Assembly (NCBI GenBank): GCA_964587125.1 | Contig: CAZPKC010000008.1 | Location: 1-64,000 of the forward strand | DNA length: 64,000 bases | Reading direction: 5' to 3' | Origin: CAIXLI01 sp964587125 | GTDB lineage: Bacteria > Pseudomonadota > Alphaproteobacteria > UBA9219 | Shown here: positions 61,008 to 64,000 of the stretch, piece by piece | Layout of the letters: each line of letters begins with the position of its first letter | Position numbering within the stretch: the first letter of the stretch is position 1 | Made by a program: the position numbers and the translations under genes | The notes under the pieces: generated by a model | Seen by the model: only the letters and a program-made list of their open reading frames with translations | Told to the model about the DNA's origin: nothing | Databases searched by the model: none

Positions 61008-62063
61008 TTATGCCTCGCCCTCATCAAACGCCAAGCCCCCAAGCAAAACGTCAAGGCGTTCAACATCCTCGCGCGGGTCGTAGGCGGGATTGGCGGGCGT
61101 CAGCATCGCCTTGGCATGAGTCCAACGCGCCCAACCGGCGTCGCTCATAGGCTCCAGAGCGCTGGAAATGGCTTCCATTTCGGAATCGTTGCCGTTGCAA
61201 TGCAGAACGATATCAACTCCGGCCTCGATCGCGCGCAAGGCCAGTTCGCCCGGCAGTCCCCTCAACGCTTTCATCGTCAAATCGTCGGAAAGCAACAAGC
61301 CGTCAAACCCCAGCCTGCCGCGAATGATTTCGCTCGTGATCTTCGGCGACAAAGACGCCGGATTTTCCGGATCGAGCGCCTTGAAAACCGCGTGCGAGTT
61401 CATGCCCAAGGGAACGTCTTTCAAAAGCTCGAACGGAACGAAATCCTGGCTTTCAAGTTCGGCGCGAGAAGCGTCGATGACAGGCAGAACCTCATGCGGA
61501 TCGGACTTGAGCCTGCCATGTCCCGGCAGATGCTTGACGACGGGCAACACGCCGCCCGATAGAAACGTTTCTACTTCGGCCCGCGCCAAAGCCGCGACGA
61601 TTGATGGAGACAAACTGAATGCGCGGTCTCCTATCGCCGAAGAGGATTCGGGATTGAAAAGATCGACGACGGGCGCGCAATTAATGCCGATGCCCAGACG
61701 CCGCAACTCATGCGCCAGAACGCGGGCATAAAGCCGGATCGCCTCGATGCCCCAATCGGGATCGCGTTCGTACATCAAGCCGAATGTCCGCGCCGAGGGA
61801 TATTTCGCCCAATGCGGGGGCTGAAGGCGCGACACGCGCCCTCCTTCCTGATCGATGGCTATTTGGACATCTTCGCGGCCCGATGCTTGCCGAAGTTCGA
61901 GGATCAGGGTTTGAACTTGTTCCGGGTTATCGCAATTGCGCTTGAAAAGGATGAAGCCGAAAGGATCGGCGCTCCGAAACGTGGCGCGCTCCGCCGGAGT
62001 CAACCGAGTCCCCGCACAACCAAAGATGACAGGTCTCGGCCTCTTTTCGCTATTTTCCGACAA
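61008..62063 (-). CDS. nagZ: Beta-N-acetylglucosaminidase NagZ (GH3)
   Basis: 351 residues. KHLPGHGRLKSDPHEVLPVI is the GH3 NagZ motif that carries the catalytic His-Asp pair, and GLLLSDDLTMKAL holds the nucleophile Asp. It cleaves GlcNAc from recycled anhydromuropeptides in the cytosol. Overlaps the upstream SPOR gene by 14 bp. Confidence 0.93.
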   Translation of the reverse strand: MSENSEKRPRPVIFGCAGTRLTPAERATFRSADPFGFILFKRNCDNPEQVQTLILELRQASGREDVQIAIDQEGGRVSRLQPPHWAKYPSARTFGLMYERDPDWGIEAIRLYARVLAHELRRLGIGINCAPVVDLFNPESSSAIGDRAFSLSPSIVAALARAEVETFLSGGVLPVVKHLPGHGRLKSDPHEVLPVIDASRAELESQDFVPFELLKDVPLGMNSHAVFKALDPENPASLSPKITSEIIRGRLGFDGLLLSDDLTMKALRGLPGELALRAIEAGVDIVLHCNGNDSEMEAISSALEPMSDAGWARWTHAKAMLTPANPAYDPREDVERLDVLLGGLAFDEGEA

Positions 62064-62994
62064 GGATGCACCCAGCGTTAAGATTTTTCAGCGACGAGCA
62101 TATACGATTCGCTTCGTCTTTCGCCAGCGGTTGACTTTGTATGCGGTAATAGATGCCCTTGCTGCCCAAATCGGCGCGGGTCAGATGCAACTTGGCGTTG
62201 CCGAGATCGGCGGCGTATTTTTGCTGCAATTTTCCCATTAAAACGTTCGCCTGCGCTTCGTCGGGCACGGAAGCCAGTTGAACGACGGTCATTCCCGCCG
62301 CGAGCGAATCGGCGGGCGTTCCGGAATTTAAATTCCGTATGACTTTATCCATCGACAAAGCTTCTGTTTTAGGCGCGGCGGGCGCGGAAGCGGCGGGTGT
62401 TTTTGAGGCTGGTTCCGGCGCGGACGCGGAAACTTTGGGGGTATCCACAAGTTTAACAGGCGCGGATGTCGCCGCGACAGCCGGAGCAACCGGCGCGGGA
62501 GTTGGCTGGACTTTCTCGACTGTCGTAGCGATCGGCTTGGCTGGCGGCGTGTTTTGTAAAATATCGGCTTTAGGCGGCGTCGGCGTCGTTGCAACGGCAG
62601 GCGCAGCAGGCGCCGGCGCGGATTCCGGAACGGGGGATGCCGGTTGCGGAGATTCCTTCGGCGTTTCCGGAGGCGGCAACAGATGTTCGACAACGGGCGC
62701 GTTGCCGCTTTTGCCTTCCAGTTGATCGTAAACGCGGACATCCTGATGCGGAATGTCGATGCCTCCTGGCTCGGCCGGTTTTTGCTTATAGGTTCCTTCG
62801 GATTTGATCGTCGGAATGTCCGCCGGATTGGACGGAGTGCCGTGACCCCACAGGGCATAGGCCGCTCCGCCGAGCATAAGCGCAAAAACGATCACCGTTA
62901 TGATGCGGCGGCGGGCGTATGTGCGTTCGAGCGTGTAATCCGAATGAACGGGGCGCTCGGAAACGAAAAGCTCATGCTGCGGAAGGCGATTCAC
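62050..62994 (-). CDS. SPOR-domain membrane protein
   Basis: 314 residues. Basic N-terminus, one membrane helix (IITVIVFALMLGGAAYALWG), a ~130-residue Pro/Ala/Thr spacer, and a C-terminal SPOR domain (VVQLASVPDEAQANVLMGKL, LGSKGIYYRIQSQPLAKDEA). SPOR domains bind denuded septal glycan strands, so it should localise at division sites. It sits between argS and nagZ as in many relatives and overlaps both. Confidence 0.85.
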   Translation of the reverse strand: MNRLPQHELFVSERPVHSDYTLERTYARRRIITVIVFALMLGGAAYALWGHGTPSNPADIPTIKSEGTYKQKPAEPGGIDIPHQDVRVYDQLEGKSGNAPVVEHLLPPPETPKESPQPASPVPESAPAPAAPAVATTPTPPKADILQNTPPAKPIATTVEKVQPTPAPVAPAVAATSAPVKLVDTPKVSASAPEPASKTPAASAPAAPKTEALSMDKVIRNLNSGTPADSLAAGMTVVQLASVPDEAQANVLMGKLQQKYAADLGNAKLHLTRADLGSKGIYYRIQSQPLAKDEANRICSSLKNLNAGCILVGK

Positions 62995-64000
62995 TACGTA
63001 ATTCCTCCATCGGAGCGCATCCTACCACGTCGAGGCCGCCGCGCAAGACGACGCGAACGGCGCTGATAAGCGCAAGGCGCGCGAGCGTTAAGCCTTTGTC
63101 CGAAGGAATAATAAAGCGCAAATTGGCGTTGTCGTTGCCTTTGTTCCAAAGCCCGTGGAAAAGCCCCGCAAGCTCCACAAGGTAGAAAGCGATTCGGTGC
63201 GGCTCTTGCGCCAACGCGGCGGCTTCGACGATCCGCGCCCAGTTGGCCATGCCTTTGACCAGAAGCAGTTCCTCTTCCGAAGCGATCGCGCCGAGAGAAA
63301 TTTTGGAAAGGGCTTTTTCCGTCAGCTCTTCCGGCTTGAACATTTCGGCGGCGTGGCGAAGCACCGAGCAGCATCTCGCGTGCGCGTATTGCACGTAGAA
63401 AACGGGATTGTCCTTCGTTTGTTCGACAACTTTGGCGAGATCGAAATCGAGCTGCGCGTCGCTTTTGCGAGTCAGCATGATGAAGCGCACGACGTCCGCG
63501 CCGACTTCGTCCACCACGTCGCGCAAGGTCACGAAAGTTCCGGCGCGTTTGCTCATCTTGAAGGGCTGGCCGTCTTTCAAAAGATTGATCATCTGGCACA
63601 GAAGAACCTTGAGGCTCCCCTGCCCTTCCGTGATCGCGGTAACAGCCGATTGCATGCGTTTGACGTAGCCGCCGTGATCGGCGCCCCACACGTCGATCAT
63701 CAGCGAAAAGCCGCGCCTGAATTTATCGAGGTGATAGGCGATGTCCGCGGCGAAATACGTCAAGCTTCCGTCCGATTTTTGCAGCGGCCTGTCCACGTCG
63801 TCGCCGAATTGGGTCGAACGGAACAAGGTCTGTTCGCGGGGTTCCCAGTCGTCGGGAAGTTTGCCTTTGGGAGGCTCCAGCACGCCGCGATAAATGAGGC
63901 CTTTGCTTTCGAGGAATTTCTGCGCGGCATCCACGCCGCCTTTTTCGACGAGCTCGCGCTCGGAGGAAAAAACGTCGTGCGCGACGTGCATGACGCGCAA
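62972..64000 (-). CDS. argS: Arginyl-tRNA synthetase, N-terminus outside window
   Basis: The last ~342 residues are present. The frame shows QTLFRSTQFGDDVDRPLQKS, LTYFAADIAYHLDKF, VWGADHGGYVKRMQSA, FKMSKRAGTFVTLRDVVDE (the class I KMSKS-like loop) and a C-terminal anticodon-binding DALR domain (VQYAHARCCSVLRH). It continues beyond base 64000. First gene of argS-SPOR-nagZ-uvrB. Confidence 0.92.
   Translation of the reverse strand: MRVMHVAHDVFSSERELVEKGGVDAAQKFLESKGLIYRGVLEPPKGKLPDDWEPREQTLFRSTQFGDDVDRPLQKSDGSLTYFAADIAYHLDKFRRGFSLMIDVWGADHGGYVKRMQSAVTAITEGQGSLKVLLCQMINLLKDGQPFKMSKRAGTFVTLRDVVDEVGADVVRFIMLTRKSDAQLDFDLAKVVEQTKDNPVFYVQYAHARCCSVLRHAAEMFKPEELTEKALSKISLGAIASEEELLLVKGMANWARIVEAAALAQEPHRIAFYLVELAGLFHGLWNKGNDNANLRFIIPSDKGLTLARLALISAVRVVLRGGLDVVGCAPMEELRSESPSAA

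Overview
The window looks like a chromosome segment from a flagellated, free-living alphaproteobacterium. The evidence is the set of lineage genes rather than any 16S sequence, because none is present: a CckA hybrid kinase, a CarD/CdnL regulator, the FlaF-FlbT-flagellin block, a 7Fe-8S FdxA ferredoxin, a DUF6898-like small protein, the short HRDC-less ribonuclease D, the lptC-lptA-lptB block and the argS-SPOR-nagZ order. Host genes are moderately GC-rich. I cannot name the genus.

Layout. 1-2.4 kb: a partial SNase-like gene, a beta-propeller and a repeat-built membrane protein, next to tRNA-fMet(CAT), whose 5' end is partly duplicated. 3-9.7 kb: cckA, a cytosine-deaminase-like gene, tldD, carD and fdxA. 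10.1-16 kb: tRNA-Thr(CGT) carrying a roughly 5.6 kb integrated island with a P4-type integrase, four small membrane-anchored proteins that are paralogues of each other, a two-helix membrane protein, an AlpA regulator, and decayed NUDIX and DUF262 genes. 16-18.9 kb: an unknown proline/acid-rich protein facing a PEP-utilising enzyme that resembles pyruvate phosphate dikinase without its ATP-grasp domain. 18.9-20.5 kb: motA-motB. 20.8-25.6 kb: a TetR-controlled tripartite efflux operon, followed by an alternative oxidase. 26.4-29.5 kb: unknown genes and tRNA-Glu(TTC). 30-35.4 kb: ferredoxin-NADP reductase and a 2Fe-2S ferredoxin, tatD, a metallo-beta-lactamase-fold hydrolase and a membrane glycosyltransferase. 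35.5-40.1 kb: flaF, flbT, flagellin and three glycosyltransferases. 40.4-43.6 kb: ribonuclease D and lptC-lptA-lptB. 45-50 kb: tRNA-Val(TAC), a DedA-type protein, a glutamine amidotransferase, an M50 protease, two tandem lipoproteins and a nickel/cobalt exporter pair. 51-57.9 kb: recJ, glmU, rpmG, glmS and a membrane gene sitting behind a duplicated glmS 3' end. 58-64 kb: an FkbM methyltransferase and the leftward operon argS-SPOR-nagZ-uvrB.

Functional themes. Cell envelope: glmU and glmS make UDP-GlcNAc, nagZ recycles muropeptides, lptCAB exports lipopolysaccharide, and three glycosyltransferases may decorate flagellin or glycan. Motility: cckA, motAB, flaF, flbT, flagellin. Redox: fdxA, the FNR-ferredoxin pair, alternative oxidase.

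The most unusual signals are: (1) the tandem family of small membrane proteins in the tRNA-Thr island, which also share their 5' leader sequences; (2) a shared architecture behind three of the four tRNA genes, namely a terminator hairpin that starts on the tRNA's own CCA end, followed 140-210 nt later by a second copy of the tRNA 3' end; (3) the ATP-grasp-less dikinase-like enzyme; (4) a 24-bp duplication of the glmS 3' end that brackets a membrane gene; and (5) large palindromic repeat elements near tldD and ribonuclease D. All functional statements come from reading the sequence and recalling families; no database search was run.
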